From Thermoplasmatota archaeon (GTDB taxonomy: Bacteria; Pseudomonadota; Gammaproteobacteria; Burkholderiales; Thiobacillaceae), in contig JAMCVR010000129.1 of assembly GCA_023475455.1 (NCBI GenBank), positions 1 to 25,295 of the forward strand: 25,295 bases of DNA, in the 5' to 3' direction. Numbering within the stretch: position 1 is the stretch's first letter; each line of letters opens with the position of its first letter. This document shows, piece by piece, positions 15,928 through 23,744 of this stretch. The notes beneath the pieces are model-generated. The model ran no database searches and was not told the DNA's origin. It was given only the letters and a program-made list of their open reading frames with translations. The translations under genes were made by a program, and so were the position numbers.

Positions 15928-16491
15928 ATGCAATTGCCCCCGCGCAGTAAATTCCTGTTGTTGATCGCCGTGTTCGTGGTGCCGGTGGTAGCGGCCTATC
16001 TGGCCTATTTCGGCTGGCGCCCGGCAGGGCATGCCAATTACGGCGATCTGCTCAAGGTGACGCCCCTGCTGCGGACGGCCGGCGCGACGCACGACGGCGC
16101 GCCGTTCGATCTGGAGGATTTGCAGGGCAAGTGGGTGATGGTGCATGTCGGGCCGGCAAGCTGCGACGCCGGCTGCGCGCGGCAGCTGTATCTGATGCGG
16201 CAGACGCGGATCGCGCAGGGCAAGGAGCAGTCGCGCATCGGTCGGCTGTGGGTGCTGACCGACAGCGGAGCAGTCGATCCGGCCTGGTTGCGGGAGCATC
16301 CCGGCCTGCACGTGTGGCGCCCGGCGGATGCCGCCTTCGTCGAGCAGTTTCCCGCCGGGGATGACCGGGCTGGGCATATCTATCTGGTCGATCCGCTGGG
16401 CAACCTGATGCTGCGTTTCCCCGCCCAGCCGGACGCCAAGCGCATGATGAAAGACCTCAAGCTGCTGCTCAAAGCCTCCCGGGTCGGTTAA
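15928..16491 (+). CDS. SCO-like thioredoxin-fold membrane protein
   Basis: The protein has 187 residues. An N-terminal membrane anchor (about 9-27) is followed by a periplasmic domain with a CxxxC pair (C79, C83 in GPASCDAGCARQL), the copper-binding arrangement of SCO proteins. HIYLVDPLGNLMLRFP near the C-terminus resembles the SCO beta-strand containing the histidine ligand. It is probably a divergent SCO-type chaperone or thiol-disulfide protein for oxidase assembly. The ATG at 15928 is preferred; a TTG at 15907 overlapping the SURF1 stop would add seven residues. It sits between SURF1 and ctaA, as in other betaproteobacteria. Confidence 0.8.
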   Translation: MQLPPRSKFLLLIAVFVVPVVAAYLAYFGWRPAGHANYGDLLKVTPLLRTAGATHDGAPFDLEDLQGKWVMVHVGPASCDAGCARQLYLMRQTRIAQGKEQSRIGRLWVLTDSGAVDPAWLREHPGLHVWRPADAAFVEQFPAGDDRAGHIYLVDPLGNLMLRFPAQPDAKRMMKDLKLLLKASRVG

Positions 16492-16506
16492 CTCCACACG
16501 CTGACC

Positions 16507-17490
16507 ATGACGTTCTATCGAAATCTTGTTCTGGCCGCCCTGATCCTGACCCTGGGGGTGGTGAGTCTGGGCGCCTACGTGCGCCTGTCCGACGCCGGCC
16601 TGGGCTGTCCCGACTGGCCCGGCTGTTACGGCAAGCTGACGCCGCACCATGCGGCCGACGCCATCAACGCCGAACTGGCCGAACGTCCCGACGGCCCGGT
16701 GTCGCACGCGAAGGCGTGGAAGGAAATGGCGCATCGCTATGCCGCCGGCACCCTCGGTTTGCTGGTGCTGGGCATCGCGGTGCTGGGTTGGCGCGGTCGC
16801 CGCGAAGCGGTGGGCGGTCCCGCTCTGCCGCTGTTGTTGCTGGGGCTGATCGTGTTCCAGGCCTTGCTGGGGATGTGGACGGTCACCGAGCTGCTGAAGC
16901 CGCTGGTCGTCACCGCGCATCTGCTGGGCGGAATGGCGACCCTGTCGCTGCTGCTGTGGCTGTGGCTGCGCGAACGCGGTCATGCCAGCCATGCCTATTT
17001 CGCGCGCGCCGACCACCTGCGCGGCAGCGCGGCCCTGGGCTTGCTGCTGGTGGCCACGCAAATCGCGCTGGGCGGATGGGTGAGCACCAACTACGCCGCG
17101 CTGGCGTGCACCGACTTTCCGCTGTGCCAGGGCGTGTGGGTCCCGGAGATGGACTTCGGGCACGCGTTCACCCTGCATCGCGAACTCGGCGAAACCGCCG
17201 CGGGCGACCTGCTGCCGATGGCCGCGCTGACGGCGATTCACTGGACGCACCGCGTCATGGCGCTGGTCGTCACCCTGTACCTGGGCTGGCTGGCGCTGCG
17301 GCTGCTGCGTACCCCCGGGTATGCCGGCATGGGTCTGGCGGTGGGCGGCTTGCTGACGCTGCAGGTGGCGCTGGGAATCGGCAATGTGCTGCTGAGCCTG
17401 CCGCTGGCCCTGGCGGTGGCCCATAACGCCGGGGCGGCGCTGCTGCTGGCCAGTCTGGTGCTGCTGAACTATCGGTTGAGCAGGAGATGA
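16507..17490 (+). CDS. ctaA: Haem A synthase (COX15/CtaA)
   Basis: CtaA oxidises haem O to haem A for the aa3 oxidase. The 327-residue protein has about eight transmembrane helices. Haem-ligand histidines of the two half-domains appear as H76 ([10 protein letters not shown]), H138 (VTAHLLGG), H248 (IHWTHRVMA) and H306 (AVAHNAGAA). Periplasmic cysteine pairs are C34/C40 ([11 protein letters not shown]) and C201/C207 ([10 protein letters not shown]). The length is slightly short of the mitochondrial COX15 type but normal for bacteria. The stop overlaps the ctaB start by 4 bp, so the last two steps of haem A synthesis are co-expressed. Confidence 0.96.
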   Translation: MTFYRNLVLAALILTLGVVSLGAYVRLSDAGLGCPDWPGCYGKLTPHHAADAINAELAERPDGPVSHAKAWKEMAHRYAAGTLGLLVLGIAVLGWRGRREAVGGPALPLLLLGLIVFQALLGMWTVTELLKPLVVTAHLLGGMATLSLLLWLWLRERGHASHAYFARADHLRGSAALGLLLVATQIALGGWVSTNYAALACTDFPLCQGVWVPEMDFGHAFTLHRELGETAAGDLLPMAALTAIHWTHRVMALVVTLYLGWLALRLLRTPGYAGMGLAVGGLLTLQVALGIGNVLLSLPLALAVAHNAGAALLLASLVLLNYRLSRR

Positions 17491-18389
17491 GTATGGAGAC
17501 CTTGATGAATCAGGGCATTGCCTGCCGCTGCCAGCAGTTTCTGGCGCTGTGCAAGCCGCGGGTGGTCAGTCTGATCGTGTTCACCGCGGTGATCGGCATG
17601 TTTCTCGCCGTGCCCGGTCTGCCCGGCTGGAACGTGCTGTGGGCGGGCACGCTGGGGATCGCGCTGGTGGCGGGGGCGGCGGCGGCGTTCAATTGCCTGA
17701 TCGAACAGAAAATCGACGCCGTGATGGCGCGCACGCGCGCGCGTCCGCTGCCGCGCGGCGAACTGACCAATGCGCAGACGCTGGTGTTTTCCGGCGTGGC
17801 CGGCGGCCTGGGACTCTATCTGCTGCACGCCTTCGTCAATCCGCTCACCATGTGGCTCACGCTGGCCACCTTTGTCGGCTATGCGGTGATCTACACGGCG
17901 CTGCTGAAGCCGGCCACGCCGCAGAACATCGTCATCGGCGGCGCGTCCGGGGCGATGCCGCCGGTGCTGGGCTGGGCCGCCGCCACCGGCGAAATCCACC
18001 ACGACGCCCTGTTGCTGTTCCTCATCATCTTCGCCTGGACGCCGCCGCATTTCTGGGCACTCGCGCTCTACCGGCGCGACGAATACGCCAAGGCCGGGCT
18101 GCCGATGCTGCCGGTGACGCACGGCGAGGCGTATACCCGGCTGCACGTGCTGCTCTATACCCTGCTGCTGTTCGCGGTGACCATGCTGCCGGTCGGCACC
18201 GGCATGGGCGGCTGGATTTACCTGGCGGGCGCCGCGCTGCTGGGCGGGCGCTTCATCCACTACGGCTGGCGGCTGTATCGCCAATACAGCGATGCCCTGG
18301 CCAAGGAAACCTTCCGCTATTCCATCTGGTATTTGAGTGTGTTGTTTGCCGTCATGCTGGTCGATCACTACTTTCCAATACCCATTTGA
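17487..18389 (+). CDS. ctaB: Protohaem IX farnesyltransferase (haem O synthase)
   Basis: CtaB attaches a farnesyl group to protohaem to give haem O. The 300-residue UbiA-superfamily protein has about nine transmembrane helices. The Asp/Glu-rich prenyl-diphosphate site is visible in [22 protein letters not shown] (about 68-89, with N69, E73 and D77), and a second conserved segment is [24 protein letters not shown] precedes the ATGAGTATG start region; 17487 or 17493 could be used. Its last 19 bases form the beginning of duplication B; this gene copy is intact. Confidence 0.96.
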   Translation: MSMETLMNQGIACRCQQFLALCKPRVVSLIVFTAVIGMFLAVPGLPGWNVLWAGTLGIALVAGAAAAFNCLIEQKIDAVMARTRARPLPRGELTNAQTLVFSGVAGGLGLYLLHAFVNPLTMWLTLATFVGYAVIYTALLKPATPQNIVIGGASGAMPPVLGWAAATGEIHHDALLLFLIIFAWTPPHFWALALYRRDEYAKAGLPMLPVTHGEAYTRLHVLLYTLLLFAVTMLPVGTGMGGWIYLAGAALLGGRFIHYGWRLYRQYSDALAKETFRYSIWYLSVLFAVMLVDHYFPIPI

Positions 18390-18403
18390 TTCATATGGGA
18401 ATT
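18377..18403. promoter_or_regulatory. Inverted repeat upstream of rrf2 (candidate operator), copy 1
   Basis: AATACCCAT (18377-18385) and ATGGGAATT (18395-18403) form 9-base arms with one mismatch, separated by 9 bases. It overlaps the ctaB stop and lies upstream of the rrf2 promoter-like sequence. It recurs at 19069-19095 through duplication B. Confidence 0.4.
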
Positions 18404-18438
18404 TGAGCGCCTATCTGGATATTCGGACAGGATTGTTT

Positions 18439-18444
18439 TATATT
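18439..18444 (+). promoter_or_regulatory. Candidate -10 element of rrf2, copy 1
   Basis: TATATT lies about 30 bases before the rrf2 ATG, in an AT-rich stretch of the 83-bp ctaB-rrf2 gap. The -35 is poor (TCTGGA or TGGATA near 18414-18421), as expected for a regulated promoter. The same sequence occurs at 19131-19136. Confidence 0.35.
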
Positions 18445-18472
18445 GTGCCCAATTCTTTCGCAGGGGCACGAG

Positions 18473-18937
18473 ATGATCCTCTCCCGAACCAGTCAGTACG
18501 CCGTGCAGGCGCTGATCTACATGGCAACCCAGCCAACCGCCACGCCGGTGCTCAACAAGGACATCGCTGCGCAGCTCGGCGTGCCCGCGCCCTACCTCGC
18601 CAAAATCCTGCAAAGCCTGGCCAAGGGCAATCTGCTGTTTTCCTTCCGCGGCCGTCTGGGCGGATTCTGCCTGCGCGAACAGGGCGACAAGATCACCCTC
18701 ATGCAGATCCTGCTGTTGACCGAAGGGCCGGCCTTCACGCAGAGCTGTTTGCTGGGCCTGAAAAAATGCAGCGATGAAACCGCCTGCCCGCTGCATTTCC
18801 GCTGGCTTCCGGTGAAGAAGAAAATCATCGACCTGCTGCAGGACACCACGCTGGAAAAACTGGCAAAAGCGGTTGAATCCGGCAAATACCGCCTGGCTGA
18901 CGTTCCGGGACAATTGTTCGAGCAGGTCAAGGCATGA
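18473..18937 (+). CDS. Rrf2-family Fe-S transcriptional regulator, copy 1
   Basis: The protein has 154 residues. The N-terminal winged helix-turn-helix is typical of Rrf2 (MILSRTSQYAVQALIYMA, then NKDIAAQLGVPAPYLAKILQSL, then the RGRLGGFCL wing). Three cysteines at C92, C99 and C105 match the Fe-S ligand cluster of IscR/NsrR-like members, so it probably senses NO, oxygen or Fe-S status. GGGGCACGAG precedes the ATG at 18473; a TTG at 18443 is unlikely. It sits between the aa3 haem genes and SCO1/cbb3. The protein is identical to the copy at 19165. Its target genes are unknown; the adjacent oxidases are candidates by position. Confidence 0.92.
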   Translation: MILSRTSQYAVQALIYMATQPTATPVLNKDIAAQLGVPAPYLAKILQSLAKGNLLFSFRGRLGGFCLREQGDKITLMQILLLTEGPAFTQSCLLGLKKCSDETACPLHFRWLPVKKKIIDLLQDTTLEKLAKAVESGKYRLADVPGQLFEQVKA

Positions 18938-19098
18938 AGGGCCGGCTCGCTGCGGCCGGCGTCGTCGCGGCGTTGATGCTGGCCGCGTGCCAGCCCGCCC
19001 CGCAGCCTCCGTCCTTCCAGGCGACCGACATCACGGGTGCCGCCTTCGCGCGGGATTTCAGGCTTTCCAATACCCATTTGATTCATATGGGAATTTGA
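18934..19098 (+). pseudogene. Truncated sco1 duplicate (lipoprotein N-terminus)
   Basis: This frame of 54 codons starts at the sco1 ATG, overlapping the first rrf2 copy. It reproduces SCO1 residues 1-44, including the signal peptide and the LAAC lipobox, then at the duplication B junction switches into ctaB-tail sequence read in another frame ([10 protein letters not shown]) and stops. The copper motif and thioredoxin fold are missing. If translated it would be a tiny lipidated peptide; most likely it is non-functional. Confidence 0.85.
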
Positions 19099-19754
19099 GC
19101 GCCTATCTGGATATTCGGACAGGATTGTTTTATATTGTGCCCAATTCTTTCGCAGGGGCACGAGATGATCCTCTCCCGAACCAGTCAGTACGCCGTGCAG
19201 GCGCTGATCTACATGGCAACCCAGCCAACCGCCACGCCGGTGCTCAACAAGGACATCGCTGCGCAGCTCGGCGTGCCCGCGCCCTACCTCGCCAAAATCC
19301 TGCAAAGCCTGGCCAAGGGCAATCTGCTGTTTTCCTTCCGCGGCCGTCTGGGCGGATTCTGCCTGCGCGAACAGGGCGACAAGATCACCCTCATGCAGAT
19401 CCTGCTGTTGACCGAAGGGCCGGCCTTCACGCAGAGCTGTTTGCTGGGCCTGAAAAAATGCAGCGATGAAACCGCCTGCCCGCTGCATTTCCGCTGGCTT
19501 CCGGTGAAGAAGAAAATCATCGACCTGCTGCAGGACACCACGCTGGAAAAACTGGCAAAAGCGGTTGAATCCGGCAAATACCGCCTGGCTGACGTTCCGG
19601 GACAATTGTTCGAGCAGGTCAAGGCATGAAGGGCCGGCTCGCTGCGGCCGGCGTCGTCGCGGCGTTGATGCTGGCCGCGTGCCAGCCCGCCCCGCAGCCT
19701 CCGTCCTTCCAGGCGACCGACATCACGGGTGCCGCCTTCGCGCGGGATTTCAGG
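19063..19754. repeat. Tandem direct duplication B, copy 2 (692 bp)
   Basis: Second copy of the unit at 18371-19062, offset by 692 bp. Identity ends after 19756 (G at 19757 against T at 19065). It carries the rrf2 gene that is followed by the complete sco1. Confidence 0.95.
19165..19629 (+). CDS. Rrf2-family Fe-S transcriptional regulator, copy 2
   Basis: This gene is identical to the one at 18473, with the same leader, promoter-like element and inverted repeat. Its stop overlaps the start of the intact sco1 (ATGA), which is the ancestral arrangement. If both copies are real, regulator dosage is doubled and each copy retains its own candidate operator. Cysteines C92, C99 and C105 and the winged helix are unchanged. 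Confidence 0.92.
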   Translation: MILSRTSQYAVQALIYMATQPTATPVLNKDIAAQLGVPAPYLAKILQSLAKGNLLFSFRGRLGGFCLREQGDKITLMQILLLTEGPAFTQSCLLGLKKCSDETACPLHFRWLPVKKKIIDLLQDTTLEKLAKAVESGKYRLADVPGQLFEQVKA

Positions 19755-20219
19755 CTGACCGACCACAACGGCCGGGTTCGCACCCTGGCGGACTTCAAAG
19801 GCAAGATCGTGGCCGTCTTCTTCGGCTACACCCATTGTCCGGATGTCTGCCCCACCACCCTGTCCGACTTTGCGCTTGCATTACGACAACTGGGGCCGCA
19901 GGCCGACCAGGTGCAGGTCATTTTCGTGACGGTGGACCCGCAACGCGACACGCCGGAACTGCTGAAGCAGTTCGTGCCGGCCTTCAATCCGGGCTTTCTG
20001 GGAATGTATACCGATTCGGAATCGCTCAGGCAGTTGGCGAAAGAATACAAAGTGATCTATCAAAAGACTTCGGTGAAGGCAGCGGACGATTACCTGATCG
20101 ACCACAGTGCTGGAACCTATGTGTATGATCCGAAAGGACGTTTGCGACTTCTGATGCCTTATGGCAGCCGCCCCGAAGCCATAGCCAAAGACCTGAAAGC
20201 GCTGCTGGCATCATCCTGA
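19626..20219 (+). CDS. SCO1/SenC family copper chaperone lipoprotein
   Basis: SCO1 delivers copper to the CuA site of oxidase subunit II and also supports cbb3 assembly in several bacteria. The 197-residue protein has a lipoprotein signal peptide with the LAAC lipobox (C19), then a thioredoxin fold. Copper ligands are visible as C71 and C75 (HCPDVCP) and H160 (LIDHSAG). TVDPQRDTPE is also typical. The start overlaps the rrf2 stop by 4 bp, so the regulator and chaperone are co-transcribed. The gene lies between the aa3 and cbb3 operons. Its first 131 bases are in duplication B; this copy is complete. Confidence 0.95.
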   Translation: MKGRLAAAGVVAALMLAACQPAPQPPSFQATDITGAAFARDFRLTDHNGRVRTLADFKGKIVAVFFGYTHCPDVCPTTLSDFALALRQLGPQADQVQVIFVTVDPQRDTPELLKQFVPAFNPGFLGMYTDSESLRQLAKEYKVIYQKTSVKAADDYLIDHSAGTYVYDPKGRLRLLMPYGSRPEAIAKDLKALLASS

Positions 20220-20233
20220 TCAGGGTTGCCGGC

Positions 20234-20263
20234 TTGCGATACGTCGGTGGGCTGCCCTATAAT
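20234..20263 (+). promoter_or_regulatory. Promoter of the cbb3 operon
   Basis: TTGCGA (20234-20239) and a perfect TATAAT (20258-20263) are spaced by 18 bp, in the 121-bp gap before ccoN. No clear FNR/ANR palindrome (TTGAT-N4-ATCAA) overlaps it, which is notable for a microaerobic oxidase. The leader that follows contains AGCATATGCT (20283-20292, perfect palindrome) and a small hairpin AGCGC/GCGCT (20299-20316). Confidence 0.6.
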
Positions 20264-20340
20264 CCCGCAGTTTTTTAATATAAGCATATGCTGTTTGAAG
20301 CGCGGCTATAAGCGCTATTTCGGATACAACAGGAGCGGTC

Positions 20341-21795
20341 ATGGCGGTAACCTCATATTCCGGTGCGGAGCAGTACAACTTTGATATCGTTAAGAAATTT
20401 GCCGTCATGTCGCTCGTCTGGGCGGTCGTCGGCATGTTCGTCGGCGTGTATATCGCTTCCGAGCTGGCCTGGCCGTTTCTGAACTTCGACAGCCCCTATT
20501 TCTCGTTCGGCCGTTTTCGCCCGGTTCACACCAGTGCGGTGATCTTCGGCTTCGGCGGCTCGGCACTGTTCGCCACCTCTTACTATGTGGTGCAGCGCAC
20601 CTGCCAGACCCGCCTGATTTCCGACGGCATGGCCAGCTTCACCTTCTGGGGGTGGCAGACCGTCATCGTCCTGGCGGCGCTGTCTTATGTGATGGGTTAT
20701 TCGCAGGGCCGCGAGTACGCCGAAATGGAATGGCCGATCGACATCCTGGTCGAGGTCGTGTGGGTAACCTACCTGATCCTGTTCGTCGGCACCATCATGC
20801 GCCGCAAGCAGCCGCACATCTACGTCGCCAACTGGTTCTACCTCGCCTTCATCCTGGCCACCGCCCTGCTGCACACCTTCAACAACCTGGCGATGCCGGT
20901 CGACCTGTTTTCGATGAAGTCCTACAGCCTGTTCTCCGGAACCCAGGACGCGATGGTGCAGTGGTGGTACGGCCACAACGCGGTGGGCTTCTTCCTCACC
21001 GCCGCCTTCCTCGGCATGATGTACTACTTCGTGCCCAAGCAGGCCGGCCGTCCGATCTATTCCTACCGCCTGTCGATCGTCCACTTCTGGGCGCTGGGCT
21101 TCATGTACATGTGGGTGGGCGCGCACCACCTGCACTGGACCGCGCTGCCCGACTGGACCTCGTCCTTGGCCGCCGCCTTCTCCATCCTGCTCCTGATGCC
21201 CTCGTGGGGCGGCATGATCAACGGCATCATGACCCTGTCGGGTGCCTGGGACAAACTGCGCACCGACCCGGTGATGCGCTTCATGATCGTCGCGCTGTCG
21301 TTCTACGGCATGTCGACCTTCGAAGGCCCGATGATGTCGCTGAAGGAAGTCAACGCGCTGTCGCACTACACCGATTGGACCGTGGGCCACGTGCACTCCG
21401 GCGCGCTGGGCTGGGTGGCGATGATCTCCTTCGGCTCGCTGTACCACATGATGCCCAAGCTGTGGGACACCAGGATCTACAGCCGCAAGCTGGTCGAGTG
21501 GCACTTCTGGCTGGCCACCCTCGGCATCGTGCTGTACATCGTCGCGATGTGGATTTCCGGCATCACCCAGGGCCTGATGTGGCGCGCGTTCGACGAGTTC
21601 GGCAACCTGCAGTACTCGTTCGCCGAATCCGTGGCGGCGATGATGCCCTTTTACGCGATGCGCGCCATCGGCGGCGTGTTCTTCCTCAGCGGCGCCGTGC
21701 TGATGGCGGTCAACATGTTCATGACCATCCGTCAGGGCAAGCGCGAGAGCGCCGCGCTGGAAGCCAGGCTGGCCGCCAAGATGGCCCGTGCATGA
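20341..21795 (+). CDS. ccoN: cbb3-type cytochrome c oxidase subunit I
   Basis: CcoN is the catalytic subunit of the high-affinity cbb3 oxidase. The 484-residue protein has about 12 helices. Metal ligands are visible: H63 (RPVHTSAV) and H352 for low-spin haem b, H350 ([11 protein letters not shown]) for haem b3, and H212 (YGHNAVGF), H262 and H263 (GAHHLHW) for CuB. It lacks the HPEVY signature of A-type enzymes, as expected of C-family oxidases. AGGAG lies about 8 bases before the ATG. It is followed by ccoO in one operon. Its last 41 codons belong to duplication C and recur downstream fused to a ccoQ fragment; this copy is intact. Confidence 0.97.
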   Translation: MAVTSYSGAEQYNFDIVKKFAVMSLVWAVVGMFVGVYIASELAWPFLNFDSPYFSFGRFRPVHTSAVIFGFGGSALFATSYYVVQRTCQTRLISDGMASFTFWGWQTVIVLAALSYVMGYSQGREYAEMEWPIDILVEVVWVTYLILFVGTIMRRKQPHIYVANWFYLAFILATALLHTFNNLAMPVDLFSMKSYSLFSGTQDAMVQWWYGHNAVGFFLTAAFLGMMYYFVPKQAGRPIYSYRLSIVHFWALGFMYMWVGAHHLHWTALPDWTSSLAAAFSILLLMPSWGGMINGIMTLSGAWDKLRTDPVMRFMIVALSFYGMSTFEGPMMSLKEVNALSHYTDWTVGHVHSGALGWVAMISFGSLYHMMPKLWDTRIYSRKLVEWHFWLATLGIVLYIVAMWISGITQGLMWRAFDEFGNLQYSFAESVAAMMPFYAMRAIGGVFFLSGAVLMAVNMFMTIRQGKRESAALEARLAAKMARA

Positions 21796-22632
21796 ATCAG
21801 GGACGATAAAAAATGAACTTCAACTTCAAACACGAATGGATTGAAACCAACATCGGCCTGATGGCCGTGTTGACCATGCTGGCGATCAGCGTCGGCGGTC
21901 TGGTGGAAATTGCGCCGCTGTTTTTCATCGACAAGACCATCGAAAAGGTCGAGGGCGTGCGCCCCTACACCCCGCTGGAACAGCGCGGCCGCGACATCTA
22001 CATCCGCGAAGGCTGCTACACCTGCCATTCGCAGATGATCCGTCCGTTCCGCGACGAGAAGCTGCGCTACGGCCATTATTCGCTGGCGGCGGAGTCGCAG
22101 TACGACCATCCCTTCCAGTGGGGCTCCAAGCGCACCGGTCCGGACCTCGCGCGGGTCGGCGGCAAGTATTCGAACGAATGGCACGTGCAGCATCTGGTGG
22201 CGCCGCGCTCGATGGTGCCCGAGTCGGTGATGCCGAACTATCCCTGGCTGCTGTCGACCCCGCTGGACATTTCCGATACCGCCAACCGCATGAAGGCGCT
22301 GCGCAAGGTCGGCGTGCCGTATTCGCTGTCGCAGGCTGAATACGACGCCAACGTGGCCAAGTTCGGCGAGACCGTCGCCCGTCAGCTGCACATCCCGGAT
22401 GCGCAGAAGAACCTGGTCGAGCAGGCCAACTTCGGCAACTACGACGGCGACCGTTCCGGCATTTCCGAAATGGACGCGCTGGTGGCCTATCTGCAGGTGC
22501 TGGGCACCATGGTCGATTTCAGCAGGTACGCCGACGACGCGTTCGTCGACAACCGCTGAACGCAACAATCGAGGGTCGAGACATGGAATGGTTGATGTGG
22601 TTTTCCAAACCCGAAAACACCAAGCCCCTGGC
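21669..22632. repeat. Tandem direct duplication C, copy 1 (964 bp)
   Basis: This unit recurs directly at 22633-23596 with no differences seen. It spans the end of ccoN, all of ccoO and the first 50 bases of ccoQ. The homology at the junction is a single C (22633, repeated at 23597). No insertion sequence or longer flanking repeat is present. Confidence 0.95.
21813..22559 (+). CDS. ccoO: cbb3-type cytochrome c oxidase subunit II (mono-haem cytochrome c), copy 1
   Basis: CcoO passes electrons from CcoP to CcoN. The 248-residue protein has one N-terminal transmembrane anchor (about 14-38) and a periplasmic mono-haem cytochrome c domain with CYTCH (C68, C71, H72) followed by [10 protein letters not shown], the family signature. 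[15 protein letters not shown] and the [13 protein letters not shown] segment with the axial Met are also typical. AGGGACGA precedes the start. The protein is identical to the copy at 22777. It directly follows ccoN, as in the ancestral order. Confidence 0.97.
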   Translation: MNFNFKHEWIETNIGLMAVLTMLAISVGGLVEIAPLFFIDKTIEKVEGVRPYTPLEQRGRDIYIREGCYTCHSQMIRPFRDEKLRYGHYSLAAESQYDHPFQWGSKRTGPDLARVGGKYSNEWHVQHLVAPRSMVPESVMPNYPWLLSTPLDISDTANRMKALRKVGVPYSLSQAEYDANVAKFGETVARQLHIPDAQKNLVEQANFGNYDGDRSGISEMDALVAYLQVLGTMVDFSRYADDAFVDNR

Positions 22633-22759
22633 CGGCGGCGTGTTCTTCCTCAGCGGCGCCGTGCTGATGGCGGTCAACATGTTCATGACCATCCGTCAGG
22701 GCAAGCGCGAGAGCGCCGCGCTGGAAGCCAGGCTGGCCGCCAAGATGGCCCGTGCATGA
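22583..22759 (+). CDS. In-frame ccoQ-ccoN chimera created by duplication C
   Basis: The first 17 codons of ccoQ (MEWLMWFSKPENTKPLA), with their own ribosome-site context (GAGGGTCGAG), run without a frameshift into the last 41 codons of ccoN (from [14 protein letters not shown] to KMARA). The result is a 58-residue frame with one transmembrane segment and a basic tail. CcoQ normally supplies a single helix to stabilise the cbb3 complex; here the helix would be CcoN's last one instead. The two frames meet in register at 22633/22634. Whether it is translated, or exists at all outside the assembly, is unknown. Confidence 0.6.
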   Translation: MEWLMWFSKPENTKPLAGGVFFLSGAVLMAVNMFMTIRQGKRESAALEARLAAKMARA

Positions 22760-23596
22760 ATCAGGGACGATAAAAAATGAACTTCAACTTCAAACACGAA
22801 TGGATTGAAACCAACATCGGCCTGATGGCCGTGTTGACCATGCTGGCGATCAGCGTCGGCGGTCTGGTGGAAATTGCGCCGCTGTTTTTCATCGACAAGA
22901 CCATCGAAAAGGTCGAGGGCGTGCGCCCCTACACCCCGCTGGAACAGCGCGGCCGCGACATCTACATCCGCGAAGGCTGCTACACCTGCCATTCGCAGAT
23001 GATCCGTCCGTTCCGCGACGAGAAGCTGCGCTACGGCCATTATTCGCTGGCGGCGGAGTCGCAGTACGACCATCCCTTCCAGTGGGGCTCCAAGCGCACC
23101 GGTCCGGACCTCGCGCGGGTCGGCGGCAAGTATTCGAACGAATGGCACGTGCAGCATCTGGTGGCGCCGCGCTCGATGGTGCCCGAGTCGGTGATGCCGA
23201 ACTATCCCTGGCTGCTGTCGACCCCGCTGGACATTTCCGATACCGCCAACCGCATGAAGGCGCTGCGCAAGGTCGGCGTGCCGTATTCGCTGTCGCAGGC
23301 TGAATACGACGCCAACGTGGCCAAGTTCGGCGAGACCGTCGCCCGTCAGCTGCACATCCCGGATGCGCAGAAGAACCTGGTCGAGCAGGCCAACTTCGGC
23401 AACTACGACGGCGACCGTTCCGGCATTTCCGAAATGGACGCGCTGGTGGCCTATCTGCAGGTGCTGGGCACCATGGTCGATTTCAGCAGGTACGCCGACG
23501 ACGCGTTCGTCGACAACCGCTGAACGCAACAATCGAGGGTCGAGACATGGAATGGTTGATGTGGTTTTCCAAACCCGAAAACACCAAGCCCCTGGC
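22633..23596. repeat. Tandem direct duplication C, copy 2 (964 bp)
   Basis: Second copy of the unit at 21669-22632, offset by 964 bp. Identity ends after 23597 (C at 23598 against G at 22634). It carries the ccoN tail, the second ccoO, and the start of the intact ccoQ. Confidence 0.95.
22777..23523 (+). CDS. ccoO: cbb3-type cytochrome c oxidase subunit II (mono-haem cytochrome c), copy 2
   Basis: This gene is identical in sequence and leader to the one at 21813, with the same CYTCH haem site and membrane anchor. It is followed by the complete ccoQ and ccoP, which is the ancestral order. If real, the operon is ccoN-ccoO-(ccoQ-ccoN chimera)-ccoO-ccoQ-ccoP and would make more subunit II than subunit I. 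Confidence 0.95.
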   Translation: MNFNFKHEWIETNIGLMAVLTMLAISVGGLVEIAPLFFIDKTIEKVEGVRPYTPLEQRGRDIYIREGCYTCHSQMIRPFRDEKLRYGHYSLAAESQYDHPFQWGSKRTGPDLARVGGKYSNEWHVQHLVAPRSMVPESVMPNYPWLLSTPLDISDTANRMKALRKVGVPYSLSQAEYDANVAKFGETVARQLHIPDAQKNLVEQANFGNYDGDRSGISEMDALVAYLQVLGTMVDFSRYADDAFVDNR

Positions 23597-23744
23597 CCTG
23601 ATCATTTTTTTCGTCACCTTTATCGGCATCGTGATCTACGTCTACGGTAGCAAAAAGCGGAGCAAGCAACTCGAGTCCTACCGCGACATACCGTTTCTCG
23701 ACGATCAGCCACGCGATCAGGACGACACGAAGGACAAGCAATGA
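23547..23744 (+). CDS. ccoQ: cbb3-type oxidase small subunit CcoQ
   Basis: CcoQ is a small single-pass protein that stabilises the cbb3 complex, especially the CcoP interaction. The protein has 65 residues: a short N-terminus (MEWLMWFSKPENTKP), one helix (LALIIFFVTFIGIVIYVYG), then a charged cytosolic tail with KKRSKQLESYRDIPFLDD. GAGGGTCGAG lies before the ATG. The stop overlaps the ccoP start by 4 bp. Its first 50 bases are shared with the upstream chimera. Confidence 0.92.
   Translation: MEWLMWFSKPENTKPLALIIFFVTFIGIVIYVYGSKKRSKQLESYRDIPFLDDQPRDQDDTKDKQ

Larger units (their letters stand above)
18371..19062. repeat. Tandem direct duplication B, copy 1 (692 bp)
   Basis: This unit recurs directly at 19063-19754, with no differences seen. 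It contains the ctaB tail, the rrf2 leader and gene, and the first part of sco1. The homology at the junction is only CT (19063-19064, repeated at 19755-19756). No insertion sequence or terminal repeat is present. Confidence 0.95.

Noticed and set aside
20220..20340. FNR/ANR site upstream of ccoN
   Set aside because: No TTGAT-N4-ATCAA-like palindrome was found. TTGCGATACG has only a half-site resemblance.
21669..23597. Composite transposon or phage insertion as the cause of the duplications
   Set aside because: No transposase, integrase, terminal inverted repeats or target-site duplications are seen at any of the three duplications.
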